Source: Streptomyces sp. NBS 14/10
Lineage (GTDB): Bacteria > Actinomycetota > Actinomycetes > Streptomycetales > Streptomycetaceae
Direction of reading: 5' to 3'
Assembly: GCF_002224125.1 (NCBI RefSeq)
Contig: NZ_NCSM01000056.1
Coordinates: 1-64,000, forward strand
DNA: 64,000 nucleotides
Shown: positions 8,293-16,550 of the stretch, one piece after another
How positions within the stretch are numbered: the first letter of the stretch is position 1
How the letters are laid out: the number at the start of each line of letters is the position of its first letter
Translations under genes and position numbers: made by a program
The notes under the pieces: generated by a model
Seen by the model: only the letters and a program-made list of their open reading frames with translations
The model's database searches: none
What the model was told of the DNA's origin: nothing

Positions 8293-9753
8293 TCATATGG
8301 GAAGTGCCCGGCACAGCGCCTCCAGCGCACCCGAGAAGGCGTGGTCGGGCGGGGTCCCGTAACCGACCACCAGGGCGTCGCCCAGTACGTCCCCCCGCGC
8401 GTCCCCCCGTACGTCGTCATCGTCGTCCGCCGCGTACCGGAAGCGGGCCAGTCCGTCCATCGCCAGGCCCTGCCAGGCCGCGCCCTGCAGCACGGACTGC
8501 TCGGTCCCCGGCGGGAGTTCGAGCACCGCGTGCAGCCCCGCCGCGATCCCCCGCACCCGTACCTGCGGGGCGTGCTCGGCCAGCGCCGCGACCAGTTGGT
8601 CACGCCGGCGCCGGTAGCGCAGCCGCATACCGCGCACATGGCGGTCGTAGGCCCCGGAGTCAATGAACTCGGCGAGCGTCAGCTGGTCGAGACCGCCCGT
8701 CGGCCACTCCCCCGTCCCCTTGGCCGCCAGCAGCTCGTCCAACAGGTGGCCGGGCACCACCATCCAGGCGAGCCGCAGCACGGGCGCCAGGCTCTTGCTC
8801 GAAGTGCCCAGGTAGAGCACGCGCTCGGGGTCGAGCCCCTGGAGCGCCCCGACCGGGTTGCGGTCGTAGCGGAACTCCCCGTCGTAGTCGTCCTCCACCA
8901 CCAGACCGCCCGTACGGGAGGCCCAGTCGACCACGGCGGCGCGGCGGTCGGGGTGCAGGGACACCCCGGTCGGGAACTGATGCGCCGGGGTGAGCAGTAC
9001 GGTCCGTACGCCGGTCAGCCCGGCCAGCTCGTCGGTGCGGGCGCCGCGCTCGTCGACCGGCAGCGGTACGGTGCGCAGCCCGGCGCGCCGCACGATGTTC
9101 CGGTGGAGGCCCGGTCCGTACGACTCGACGGCCACCTCCCGCTCGCCGGCGGCCCGCAGCACCCTGCTGAGGACGGCCAGGCCCTGTTTGAACCCCGCGC
9201 AGATCACGATCCGCTCCGGGTCGGCCCGCACCCCGCGGGCGCGCGCCAGATAGTCGGCGAGGGCGCGGCGCAGCTCGGGGCGCCCGCTCGCATCGCCGTA
9301 CGCGAAGGCGTCGTGCGGTGCCGCGGTCAGGGCCCGCCGGGCGGCGGAGAGCCAGGCCGCGCGGGGGAAGGACGAGACATCGGGCGAGCCGGGCCGCAGG
9401 TCGTACGTGGGGCGGCGGCGCGGTTCGGCGGTGGGCGGGGTGCGCGGGGGCGTGGGCTCGGGCGGTACGACGCGCGCGGCGACACGGGTTCCCGAGCCCT
9501 GCCGGGCGGTGAGCCAGCCCTCGGCGACCAGCTCGCCGTACGCGTCGGCGACGGTGTTACGGGCGATGCCGAGGTCGGCGGCGAGCGAGCGGGAGGAGGG
9601 CAGCCGGGTGCCGGGGGCGAGCCGGCCGCCGCGTACGGCGTCGCGCAGGGACCGGATGAGCGCGGCGCCCACCCCGGCCGCGCCACGCTCCGGTAGATCA
9701 AGATGCAGATCGGCGCCGAGGCCGGCCTGGGAAGTGGCCCATGAATCCTCCAT
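8293..9753 (-). CDS. MocR-family (GntR-HTH plus aminotransferase-fold) regulator
   Basis: 486 residues, full length for MocR/PdxR proteins. The N-terminal GntR winged helix (LIRSLRDAVRGGRLAPGTRLPSSRSLAADLGIARNTVADAYGELVAEGWL, about 30-85) is followed by a linker and a fold-type-I aminotransferase domain. The latter has VVEDDYDGEFRYD and YLGTSSKSLAPVLRLAWMV, where the Lys of SSKS should bind PLP. MocR proteins use PLP, alone or with an amino acid, as effector, and usually control a neighbouring or divergent gene. Here the divergent gene, 47 bases away, is an AhpD-like protein. The role could be vitamin B6 or amino-compound sensing. Confidence 0.92.
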   Translation of the reverse strand: MEDSWATSQAGLGADLHLDLPERGAAGVGAALIRSLRDAVRGGRLAPGTRLPSSRSLAADLGIARNTVADAYGELVAEGWLTARQGSGTRVAARVVPPEPTPPRTPPTAEPRRRPTYDLRPGSPDVSSFPRAAWLSAARRALTAAPHDAFAYGDASGRPELRRALADYLARARGVRADPERIVICAGFKQGLAVLSRVLRAAGEREVAVESYGPGLHRNIVRRAGLRTVPLPVDERGARTDELAGLTGVRTVLLTPAHQFPTGVSLHPDRRAAVVDWASRTGGLVVEDDYDGEFRYDRNPVGALQGLDPERVLYLGTSSKSLAPVLRLAWMVVPGHLLDELLAAKGTGEWPTGGLDQLTLAEFIDSGAYDRHVRGMRLRYRRRRDQLVAALAEHAPQVRVRGIAAGLHAVLELPPGTEQSVLQGAAWQGLAMDGLARFRYAADDDDDVRGDARGDVLGDALVVGYGTPPDHAFSGALEALCRALPI

Positions 9754-9766
9754 GGAAATGGACCAT
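9735..9766. promoter_or_regulatory. Putative MocR operator: paired TGGnCCAT sites
   Basis: TGGCCCAT at 9735-9742 and TGGACCAT at 9759-9766 are direct repeats 24 bp apart, with CATGG between them at 9751. They straddle the MocR start codon and lie about 35 bases upstream of the AhpD-like gene. MocR dimers typically bind such direct repeats. No binding evidence is available. Confidence 0.4.
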
Positions 9767-9800
9767 ACTCCTGGGCTACTGACGTCCTAGCGTGGTAGCC

Positions 9801-10292
9801 ATGACGACGACCAACGAGACACCCCAGACAACTCGGAGCACCCACGACCACGGCCCCCGAATGCGGCTGGCCAATCTGGCCCCCGAGTTCTACAAGGCGA
9901 TGGTCGGCCTCGACGCGGCCGCCCGTAAGGGCCTCGATCCCGCCCTCGTCGACCTGATCAAGATCCGTGCGTCGCAGATCAACCACTGCGCCTTCTGCGT
10001 GCATATGCACACCCGGGACGCGCGCAAGGCGGGCGAGACCGAGGAGCGCATCAACCTCCTCAGCGCCTGGGAGGAGGCATCGGGCTTCTTCACCGAGAAG
10101 GAGCGGGCGGCGCTCGCGCTGACCGAGGCCGTCACCGTACTGACCGACGGCTTCGTCCCCGACGAGGTGTACCAGCGGGCGGCGGCCCACTTCGAGGAGG
10201 CCGAACTGGCCCAGGTCATCGCCGCGATCATCGCCATCAACGCTTGGAATCGCATCGGTGTCAGCACCCGGATGGTGCCGGGCAAGGCATGA
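9801..10292 (+). CDS. Carboxymuconolactone decarboxylase/AhpD-family protein
   Basis: 163 residues. The key motif is INHCAFCVHMHTRDARKAG, giving Cys63-X2-Cys66 and His70, the redox triad of AhpD-like alkylhydroperoxidases. The rest is the expected helical fold (LTEAVTVLTDGFVPDEVYQRAAAHFEEAELAQVIAAIIAINAWNRIGV). Members either reduce peroxides through the CXXC pair or act as decarboxylases; the intact CXXC favours redox chemistry. Start: the ATG at 9801 is preferred to a GTG at 9792. The stop overlaps the ATG of the next gene (ATGA), so the two are co-translated, and both are probably controlled by the divergent MocR protein. Confidence 0.9.
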   Translation: MTTTNETPQTTRSTHDHGPRMRLANLAPEFYKAMVGLDAAARKGLDPALVDLIKIRASQINHCAFCVHMHTRDARKAGETEERINLLSAWEEASGFFTEKERAALALTEAVTVLTDGFVPDEVYQRAAAHFEEAELAQVIAAIIAINAWNRIGVSTRMVPGKA

Positions 10293-11098
10293 CCGACGCG
10301 AGCACGAGCGGCGCGAGCATGACCGGCGCGACGACGCTCCGCGCCCTGCACCACGGCCGGGCCCCCGGCGACCCGCTCGTCTTACCCAACCCCTGGGACG
10401 CGGCCACCGCCCGCGTCCTGGCCGCGGCGGGCTTCCCCGCGCTCGCCACGCCGAGCGCGGGGATCTCGGCCTCGCTGGGCTACCGGGACGGCGAGACTCC
10501 GGCCGACGAGATGTTCGCCGCGATCGCCCGGATCGCCCGCGCCGTGGACGTGCCGGTGACGGCGGACATCGAGGACGGTTACGGGCTCGCCCCCGCCGAA
10601 ATCGTCGACCGGCTGCTGGAGGCCGGCGCCGTGGGGTGCAACCTGGAGGACGGCGACCGGGCGGCGGACGCGCTCAAGGACGCCCGGCGGCAGGCGGACT
10701 GGCTCGCCGAGGTCCGCGCGGCGGCGGGCGACGGGCTGGTCATCAACGCCCGCGTCGATGTCTTCGTACGCGGCGAAGGCGCCAGGACAGACCTGACGAA
10801 CCCGACGGACCAGGACCGGCTGGTCGAGGACCGGCTGGTCGAGGAGGCCATCGACCGCGGGCGGCGATACGTGGCGGCGGGCGCCGACTGCGTCTACCCG
10901 ATCTTCGCGCCCCCGCGGCTGCTCCCCCGGCTCGCGGCCGGTATCGGCGCCCCGCTCAACGCGATGGCCGACCCGGACGGCCCCTCCATCCGCGAACTCG
11001 GCGAATCGGGTGCGACCCGCATCACGTTCGGCCCCCGTCTCCTCCGCCGGGCGCTGGCGGCGGTGGAGGACATCGCCGAACAACTACGCCCGTCGTAA
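10289..11098 (+). CDS. Isocitrate lyase/PEP mutase-family protein
   Basis: 269 residues. Core motifs of the PEP-mutase/isocitrate-lyase barrel are LVLPNPWDAATARVLAAAGFPALATPSAGISASLGYRDGE, VPVTADIEDGYG (metal-binding Asp/Glu), AVGCNLEDGD and VINARVDVFVRGEG. The family cleaves or forms C-C or C-P bonds next to a carboxylate (2-methylisocitrate lyase, oxaloacetate hydrolase, phosphonopyruvate enzymes). The KKCGH-type loop of true isocitrate/methylisocitrate lyases is not seen, so this belongs to the uncharacterised short branch. The ATG at 10289 overlaps the preceding stop by four bases (ATGA), fixing the start and indicating coupling. It ends the two-gene operon. Confidence 0.88.
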   Translation: MTDASTSGASMTGATTLRALHHGRAPGDPLVLPNPWDAATARVLAAAGFPALATPSAGISASLGYRDGETPADEMFAAIARIARAVDVPVTADIEDGYGLAPAEIVDRLLEAGAVGCNLEDGDRAADALKDARRQADWLAEVRAAAGDGLVINARVDVFVRGEGARTDLTNPTDQDRLVEDRLVEEAIDRGRRYVAAGADCVYPIFAPPRLLPRLAAGIGAPLNAMADPDGPSIRELGESGATRITFGPRLLRRALAAVEDIAEQLRPS

Positions 11099-11297
11099 TG
11101 TCACATTCCCGACAAGAGAACCCGCCAAGAGAATGCAGCTCTCCTGATTCATCACCGCAAAACTGACCAATAGCGCCCAACCGGATTCCCCCGGCAATAA
11201 AGCGGCATACAAAGCCGCTGGACACGTCTGCGGGGCGGGGTTATCGTGCACTCGAAATTCGCGAAAAGCGGTACGTAAAACGGGGAGCAACAAAAGA

Positions 11298-12209
11298 ATG
11301 AACAACCTTATAGGGGAGCGCGCAGCGGGCGAACGCCGGGGGGCCGGAAGGCGGTTGGCGACCCGTGCGCTGCTGGCCGCGGCGCTTTCCGTCGGCGCGC
11401 TGGCCGGGGCCGGGGCGGCGCAGGCCGACGAAAATCCGTCGACTCCGACCCCCAGGATTATCGGCGGCCATGACGCCACCGAAAACTACTCGTTCATCGT
11501 TTCCCTGCAGAAGGAAAGGAACGGGGACCCCGACGGTCACCGTTGCACCGGCGCGCTGATCCGCAAGGACTGGGTCGTGACCGCGGCGCACTGCGTCACC
11601 ACGGCGGGCACCGGCTCGGACCCGTACACGGTGATGGACCCGGCGCTGTTCCACGTCCGGGTGGGCTCCAATGACCGGACCACCGGCGGCACCGTCGCGA
11701 AGGTCAAGAAGATCGAGGTGGACCCCTCGTACCAGGCGCTCGACGAGCGCTCGGAGGGCTACGACGTGGCGCTCCTCCAGCTCGACACCGCGCTGACCAA
11801 CAAGACGGTCCCGCTGGCGCCCACGTCGACCAAGGAGGGCACCGCGGTCCGGCAGCTCGGCTGGGGCTACACCGCGACCGCCGACGTCGGCGACGTGACC
11901 AAGCTCCCGGTGAAGCTTCAGGAGCTCGACACCAAGGTGATCGACCCGACCACGGAGAAGTGCCGGGTGGACGCCGCGGGGGACGACTCGTGGGGCATCC
12001 GCGAGGGCGATGTGTGCACGGACAACCCGCAGGACACCTACGGCCCGTGCGGCGGTGACTCCGGTTCGCCGCTGCTGAAGAAGGTCAACGGCCGCTGGCA
12101 GCTCGTCGGCGTGGACAGCCGCGGCGTCGGCGAGATCTGCGGGTCGACCCCGGACATCTACACCGACCTCCACTACCACCGCTCCTGGCTGAACAGCGTC
12201 ATCGGCTGA
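11298..12209 (+). CDS. Secreted chymotrypsin-fold (S1) serine protease
   Basis: 303 residues: a twin-Arg-rich basic N-terminus, hydrophobic core and AQA-type cleavage site (about residue 43), a short propeptide, then activation site IIGG at 54-57. The catalytic triad is His98 (TAAHC), Asp156 (DVALLQLD) and Ser255 (GGDSGSP). Disulfide cysteines are in the usual places (CTGAL/AHC, C240/C251). The specificity pocket base, six residues before the catalytic Ser, is Gly where trypsin has Asp, so Lys/Arg preference is not predicted; elastase- or chymotrypsin-like preference is more likely. It is followed by a 20-bp perfect hairpin, making it a single-gene transcript. Confidence 0.93.
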   Translation: MNNLIGERAAGERRGAGRRLATRALLAAALSVGALAGAGAAQADENPSTPTPRIIGGHDATENYSFIVSLQKERNGDPDGHRCTGALIRKDWVVTAAHCVTTAGTGSDPYTVMDPALFHVRVGSNDRTTGGTVAKVKKIEVDPSYQALDERSEGYDVALLQLDTALTNKTVPLAPTSTKEGTAVRQLGWGYTATADVGDVTKLPVKLQELDTKVIDPTTEKCRVDAAGDDSWGIREGDVCTDNPQDTYGPCGGDSGSPLLKKVNGRWQLVGVDSRGVGEICGSTPDIYTDLHYHRSWLNSVIG

Positions 12210-12226
12210 CGAACGGTCCGAAACGC

Positions 12227-12268
12227 GGTACAGCCGCACGCCGACATGTGTCGGCGTGCGGCTGTACC
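12227..12268. terminator. Bidirectional terminator, perfect 20-bp stem
   Basis: Positions 12227-12246 (GGTACAGCCG...) are exactly complementary to 12249-12268 (...CGGCTGTACC). The hairpin lies between the convergent protease gene and the betaine-binding-protein gene and should stop transcription both ways. In practice the loop must open beyond the two-base centre. Confidence 0.85.
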
Positions 12269-12272
12269 TGTC

Positions 12273-13268
12273 TCAGGGCAGCCACTTCTTCCAGACGTCC
12301 GGGTGCTCCTTGACCCACTTCTCCGCCGCGTCCTCCGCGGAGAGCCCGTCCGAGGCGATCAACTCGGCGACCGCGTTCTGGTCCTCCTCGGTCCAGTGGA
12401 ACTTCTTCAGGAACTCCGCCGCCTTGCCGCCCTTCCTGGCGAAGTCCGCGTTGAGGTACTTCTGCAGCGGGGTGGTCGGATAGGCGCAGTCGAAGGACTT
12501 GGGGTCCTCGGCACCCTTCGCGGCGCACGCGTCCGTGTACTTCGGCAGCTTCACCTCGACCATCGGCACCTGGTTGAACAGCCACTGCGGCGCGTACCAA
12601 TAGCTCAGGAACGGCTTCTTCTCCTTGGCGAACTGTTTCATCTGGGTGATCTGCGCCGCCTCCGAACCCGAGAAGACCACCTGGTAGTCCAGGTCCAGAT
12701 TCTTCACCAGCGCCTTGTCATTGGTGACATACGACGGCGAGCCGTCCAAGAGCTGGCCCTTGCCGCCGCTTTCGGCCGTACGGAACGTCTTGGCGTACTT
12801 GTTGAGGTTCCGCCAGTCGGTGACATCGGGGTGCGCGTCGGCGAAGTACTTGGGGACGAACCAGCCGATATGGCCGGTGACACCGAGATCGCCGCCGGGC
12901 GCGATCGTCTTCTTGTCCTTGACGTAGCGCTGCTCCTGGTCCGGGTGGCCCCAGTCCTCCAGGATGGCGTCCACCCGCCCCTGGCTGAGCGCGTCCCACG
13001 CGGGGACCTCGTCGACCTGGACGGTGTCGACGCGATAGCCCAGCTCGTGGTCGAGGAGGTATTCGGCGACGGCGACATTGGACTGCGCGCCGACCCAGGA
13101 CTGGACGGACAGGGTGACGCTCTTGGTGCCGCCGACGTTCGCGTACGGCGAGGACTGCTTGGTCATGTCCGCCGCGCCACAGCCGGTCGCGGTGAGCAGG
13201 GCGGTGACCCCCGTGGCGGCCGTCAGCAGCCGGGTGCGGGTACGGCGCCTCGTACGGGTGCTCGGCAC
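12273..13268 (-). CDS. Glycine betaine/choline ABC transporter substrate-binding lipoprotein
   Basis: 331 residues from a GTG at 13268, two bases after the permease stop. A basic signal peptide ends in the lipobox TATGC (Cys near 27), so the protein is membrane-tethered outside the cell. The body matches OpuAC/ProX-type type-II binding proteins: VTLSVQSWVGAQSNVAVAEYLLDHELGYRVDTV, AWDALSQGRVDAILEDWGH, and a C-terminal half with FLSYWYAPQWLFNQVPMVEVKLP, where aromatic residues would form the quaternary-ammonium cage. It feeds substrate to the adjacent permease and ATPase. Its operon with choline oxidase and betaine aldehyde dehydrogenase suggests choline and/or glycine betaine as ligand. Confidence 0.92.
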   Translation of the reverse strand: MPSTRTRRRTRTRLLTAATGVTALLTATGCGAADMTKQSSPYANVGGTKSVTLSVQSWVGAQSNVAVAEYLLDHELGYRVDTVQVDEVPAWDALSQGRVDAILEDWGHPDQEQRYVKDKKTIAPGGDLGVTGHIGWFVPKYFADAHPDVTDWRNLNKYAKTFRTAESGGKGQLLDGSPSYVTNDKALVKNLDLDYQVVFSGSEAAQITQMKQFAKEKKPFLSYWYAPQWLFNQVPMVEVKLPKYTDACAAKGAEDPKSFDCAYPTTPLQKYLNADFARKGGKAAEFLKKFHWTEEDQNAVAELIASDGLSAEDAAEKWVKEHPDVWKKWLP

Positions 13269-13270
13269 GG

Positions 13271-15313
13271 TCAGGCTCCCTTCTTGGGGCGGCGCGCCGT
13301 CGGCTGCGTCACCCGGTCGAGCATCAGGCCCAGGCAGACGATCGCCGCGCCCGCCACCAGGCCGGTCGCCAGATCGCCCTGGGCCAGGCCGAACACCACG
13401 TCGTAGCCGAGCGCACCGGAGCCGACCAGGCCGCCGATGATGACGACGGCGAGCACCAGCACCACGCCCTGGTTGACGGCGAGCAGCAGCGCCGGGCGGG
13501 CCAGCGGAAGCTGGACCTGGCGCAGCTGCTGGCCGCGGGTGGCGCCGAGCGAGCGGGCCGACTCCAGCGCGGCCGGGTCGACGTTGCGCAGGCCCTGGGT
13601 GGTGATGCGGATGACGGCGGGCAGGGCGTAGACGATGGCCGCGGCAGCCGCCGGGGCCCGTCCGACGCCGAACAGCGCGACGACCGGGATCAGATACACG
13701 AACTGCGGCATGGTCTGGCAGATGTCCAGCACCGGGCGGAGCAGCCGCTCCAGCCGGAGCGAGCGGGCCGCCGCGATACCGATCGCGAAGCCAAGGACGA
13801 GCGTCACGGCGACGGCGGCCAGCACCTGCGACAGGGTGTCCATGGCCGGGTCCCACACGCCGAGCACGCCGATCGCGGCCAGGGCCAGGACGGCGGTCAG
13901 CGCGGTGCCCCAGGTGCCGATCAGCCAGGCCAGCGCCGCGACGATCAGCAGCAGCGACCACCACGGGAGGCCCTGGAGCGCGCTGCGCAGCGGGTCGAGG
14001 ACATGGGTGACATAGCCGGACGCCCAGTCGGCGGTGCCGCCGACCACCGGCACACCGGAGTAGAGGTGGTCGACCATCCACTCCTTGGCGGTGTTGACGG
14101 GTTCGGCGATGGCCAGCGTCCAGCCCTCCGGCCAGGTGGCCGAGCCGGCGGCCCGCCCGGCCAGCGCCACGGCGGCGGTGCCGGCCGCGATCCCCGCCCA
14201 GGCGTACCAGCCGCGCAGCCACCGCGGGCCGGTCTCGCGGTCCGTGCCCAGGCGCAGCCCCGCGGCGGCGGTGGTGCGGTCCAGGACGACGGCGAGCAGC
14301 ACGATCGGGATGCCGGCGGCGAGCGCCTTGCCCACGTCGACGGCCGACAGCGCCTGGTAGACGCGGTCGCCGAGCCCGGCGCCGCCGATGACGGAGGCGA
14401 TGACGGCCATGGACAGCGCCATCATGATCGTCTGGTTGAGGCCGAGCAGCAGCTCCTTACGGGCCAGCGGCAGCCGGGCCGACAGCAGCCGCTGCCGCCC
14501 GGTGGCGCCGAGCGAGGCCACGGCCTCCATCACCCCGGCGTCCGCGCCGCGCAGCCCCAGCGCGGTCAGCCGGGCCATGGGCGGGGCCGCGTAGATGACG
14601 GTGGCCAGCACCGCACCCGGCACGCCGATGCCGAAGACCAGCACGACAGGGAGCAGATACGCGAAGGCGGGCAGCACCTGCATGGTGTCGAGCACCGGCC
14701 GCAGCGCCCGGTACGTACGCTCCGAGAGCCCGCCGGCCAGTCCGAGCAGCATCCCGATGGCGACCGATACGGCGACGGCGACGGCCATCAGCGCCAGGGT
14801 CTGCATGGTCGGCACCCACATCCCCAGCAGCCCGCACGCCGCGAACGACACGGCGGCCGTCACCGCGACCCGCACCCCGGCGACCCGCCAGGCCAGCAGC
14901 GTCGCGGCGGCGGTGACCCCGGCCCAGCCGAGGGCCAGCAGGGTGAGGTAGACGGCGCGGACGGCGACGATGACCGCGTTGCTGATGTGGCCGAAGAAGT
15001 AGAGGAAGATCCAGTGGCTGTCGCGGTTGTCGATGATCCAGTCGCTCGCCTTGCCCAGCGGCTCCGACACATCGACGGTCAGCGCGCCCGGCCAGCTGCC
15101 GCTGTGCCAGCGGATGGCGGCGAGGGGTACGAGGGCGGCCGCGATCAGGGCGAGCACGGCCAGCTTCCGGACGGCGGGGCGGCGGGCCGCGGCACGCAGC
15201 GCGCCCGGGGGCGCGTCGGTGGACTTCGAGCCGCCGGAGCCGTCGGAACCGCCAGCGGGGGCGGCTGACGTGGAAGTGGCGGAGGCGGAGTGGCTGGTGG
15301 TCGCGGCGGTCAT
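13271..15313 (-). CDS. Fused (double) ABC permease for glycine betaine/choline
   Basis: 680 residues, about twice the length of ProW/OpuAB. Two complete BPD_transp_1 units lie in tandem. Each has the EAA-type loop: EAVASLGATGRQRLLSARLPLARKELLLGLNQ in the first half and ESARSLGATRGQQLRQVQLPLARPALLLAVNQ in the second. Each half carries about five to six membrane helices, with two similar extracytoplasmic stretches (LGKASDWIIDNRDSHW and VNTAKEWMVDHLYSGV). One polypeptide can thus supply both membrane halves of the importer. The start at 15313 (MTAATTSHS) follows a tandem repeat region. It lies between the ATPase gene (142-base gap) and the binding-protein gene (2-base gap). Confidence 0.9.
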   Translation of the reverse strand: MTAATTSHSASATSTSAAPAGGSDGSGGSKSTDAPPGALRAAARRPAVRKLAVLALIAAALVPLAAIRWHSGSWPGALTVDVSEPLGKASDWIIDNRDSHWIFLYFFGHISNAVIVAVRAVYLTLLALGWAGVTAAATLLAWRVAGVRVAVTAAVSFAACGLLGMWVPTMQTLALMAVAVAVSVAIGMLLGLAGGLSERTYRALRPVLDTMQVLPAFAYLLPVVLVFGIGVPGAVLATVIYAAPPMARLTALGLRGADAGVMEAVASLGATGRQRLLSARLPLARKELLLGLNQTIMMALSMAVIASVIGGAGLGDRVYQALSAVDVGKALAAGIPIVLLAVVLDRTTAAAGLRLGTDRETGPRWLRGWYAWAGIAAGTAAVALAGRAAGSATWPEGWTLAIAEPVNTAKEWMVDHLYSGVPVVGGTADWASGYVTHVLDPLRSALQGLPWWSLLLIVAALAWLIGTWGTALTAVLALAAIGVLGVWDPAMDTLSQVLAAVAVTLVLGFAIGIAAARSLRLERLLRPVLDICQTMPQFVYLIPVVALFGVGRAPAAAAAIVYALPAVIRITTQGLRNVDPAALESARSLGATRGQQLRQVQLPLARPALLLAVNQGVVLVLAVVIIGGLVGSGALGYDVVFGLAQGDLATGLVAGAAIVCLGLMLDRVTQPTARRPKKGA

Positions 15314-15460
15314 GCGCGCCCCCGTATGCCGGAGTGGCGGGTGGTCGCGGCCGTCATGCAGGCCCCCCGTATGCCGGGGTGGCAGGTGGCCGCGGCCGTC
15401 ATGCACGCACCGCGTACGTCGGGGTGCCGTATGCCGAGGTGACGGGTGCCCGGGATCATG
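15311..15460. repeat. Tandem ~45-bp imperfect repeats before the permease gene
   Basis: Between the ATPase and permease genes the sequence repeats with a period of about 45 bp. Copies begin at CATGCGCGCC (15311), CATGCAGGCC (15355) and CATGCACGCA (about 15400), each with a CGTATGCC-GGGGTGGC-GGTGGCCGCGGCCGT core. The first 15 codons of the permease resemble the same unit, so the gene's 5' end appears to have been locally duplicated. Confidence 0.7.
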
Positions 15461-16550
15461 CCGGCGCCCCCTTCACCCGCAGCCCCGCCACCACCGCGAG
15501 CAGCCGCTGATGATCGACCACCCCCAGCAGCCGCGAGCCGTCCATGATCCGGGCCGGGCCGCCGGAGCGGGCGACGGCCTCGATGGCGGTGGCGATGGTC
15601 GCGTCGGGCGCGAGCGCGGGGCCGCTGTCCCGCTCGCCGTCCTCGGCGGCGCGCAGCGCGTTGCGCACGGTCAGCACCTGCTCGCGCGGCACATCGCGGA
15701 CGAAGTCCCGTACGTAGTCGTCGGCCGGGGAGCCGACGATCTCCTCGGGGGTGCCCAGCTGCACGATGCCGCCGTCGCGCATCAGCGCGATGCGGTCGCC
15801 GAGCCGCAGGGCCTCGCTCAGGTCATGGGTGATGAAGACCATCGTGCGGCCCTCGTCGTGGTGCAGCCGGATCACCTCCTCCTGCATATCGCGGCGGATC
15901 AGCGGGTCGAGCGCGCTGAACGGCTCGTCGAACAGCAGGACTTCGGGGTCGGCGGCCAGCGCGCGGGCCAGGCCGACGCGCTGCTGCTGACCGCCGGAGA
16001 GCTGACCGGGGCGGCGCCGCTCCAGACCGGTGAGCCCGACCTTGGCGACCATCTCGGTGGCCTTGGCACGGCGTTCGGCCTTGCCCATGCCCTGGATCTC
16101 CAGGCCGTAGGCGACGTTGTCGAGCACGGTGCGGTGCGGCAGAAGACCGAAGTGCTGGAAGACCATGGCGGCCCGGTGCCGACGCAGCTCGCGCAGCCGC
16201 GCCTTGTCCATCGCCAGCACGTCCTCACCGTCGATGTGGAGGGTGCCGGAGGTGGGCTCGATCAGCCGGGTCAGACAGCGTACGAGGGTGGACTTGCCGG
16301 AGCCGGACAGGCCCATGACGACGAAGACCTCGCCCGGCCGCACCTCGAACGACACATCGCGGACGGCCGCCGTGCACCCCGTACGGCGGCGCAGCTCCTC
16401 GGCGGGCAGCTCGGCGACGGACGAGCCGGGGACACGGTCGGCCTTGGGGCCGAAGACCTTCCACAGGCCGTGTACGGAGAACACCGGCGCACCTGCCGCG
16501 CCGTCGCGCCCTGACGCGGGGGTAGATGCCTTGGTCTCGGTCGCGCTCAT
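15456..16550 (-). CDS. Glycine betaine ABC transporter ATPase with C-terminal CBS-like region
   Basis: 364 residues. The ABC motifs are all intact: GLSGSGKST (Walker A), Q-loop in [19 protein letters not shown] (signature), [11 protein letters not shown] (Walker B) and FITHD (H-loop). An N-terminal insert ([39 protein letters not shown]) and a C-terminal CBS-like part ([38 protein letters not shown]) identify the ProV/OpuAA subgroup; CBS modules in these ATPases gate transport by ionic strength. The ATG at 16550 shares one base with the choline oxidase stop (TGATG), so the two are translationally coupled; a GTG one codon earlier is possible. Confidence 0.94.
   Translation of the reverse strand: MSATETKASTPASGRDGAAGAPVFSVHGLWKVFGPKADRVPGSSVAELPAEELRRRTGCTAAVRDVSFEVRPGEVFVVMGLSGSGKSTLVRCLTRLIEPTSGTLHIDGEDVLAMDKARLRELRRHRAAMVFQHFGLLPHRTVLDNVAYGLEIQGMGKAERRAKATEMVAKVGLTGLERRRPGQLSGGQQQRVGLARALAADPEVLLFDEPFSALDPLIRRDMQEEVIRLHHDEGRTMVFITHDLSEALRLGDRIALMRDGGIVQLGTPEEIVGSPADDYVRDFVRDVPREQVLTVRNALRAAEDGERDSGPALAPDATIATAIEAVARSGGPARIMDGSRLLGVVDHQRLLAVVAGLRVKGAPA

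Noticed and set aside
8092..9696. A 534-codon + strand frame opposite the MocR gene
   Set aside because: Arg/Gly/His-rich shadow; the minus strand has both GntR and aminotransferase domains.
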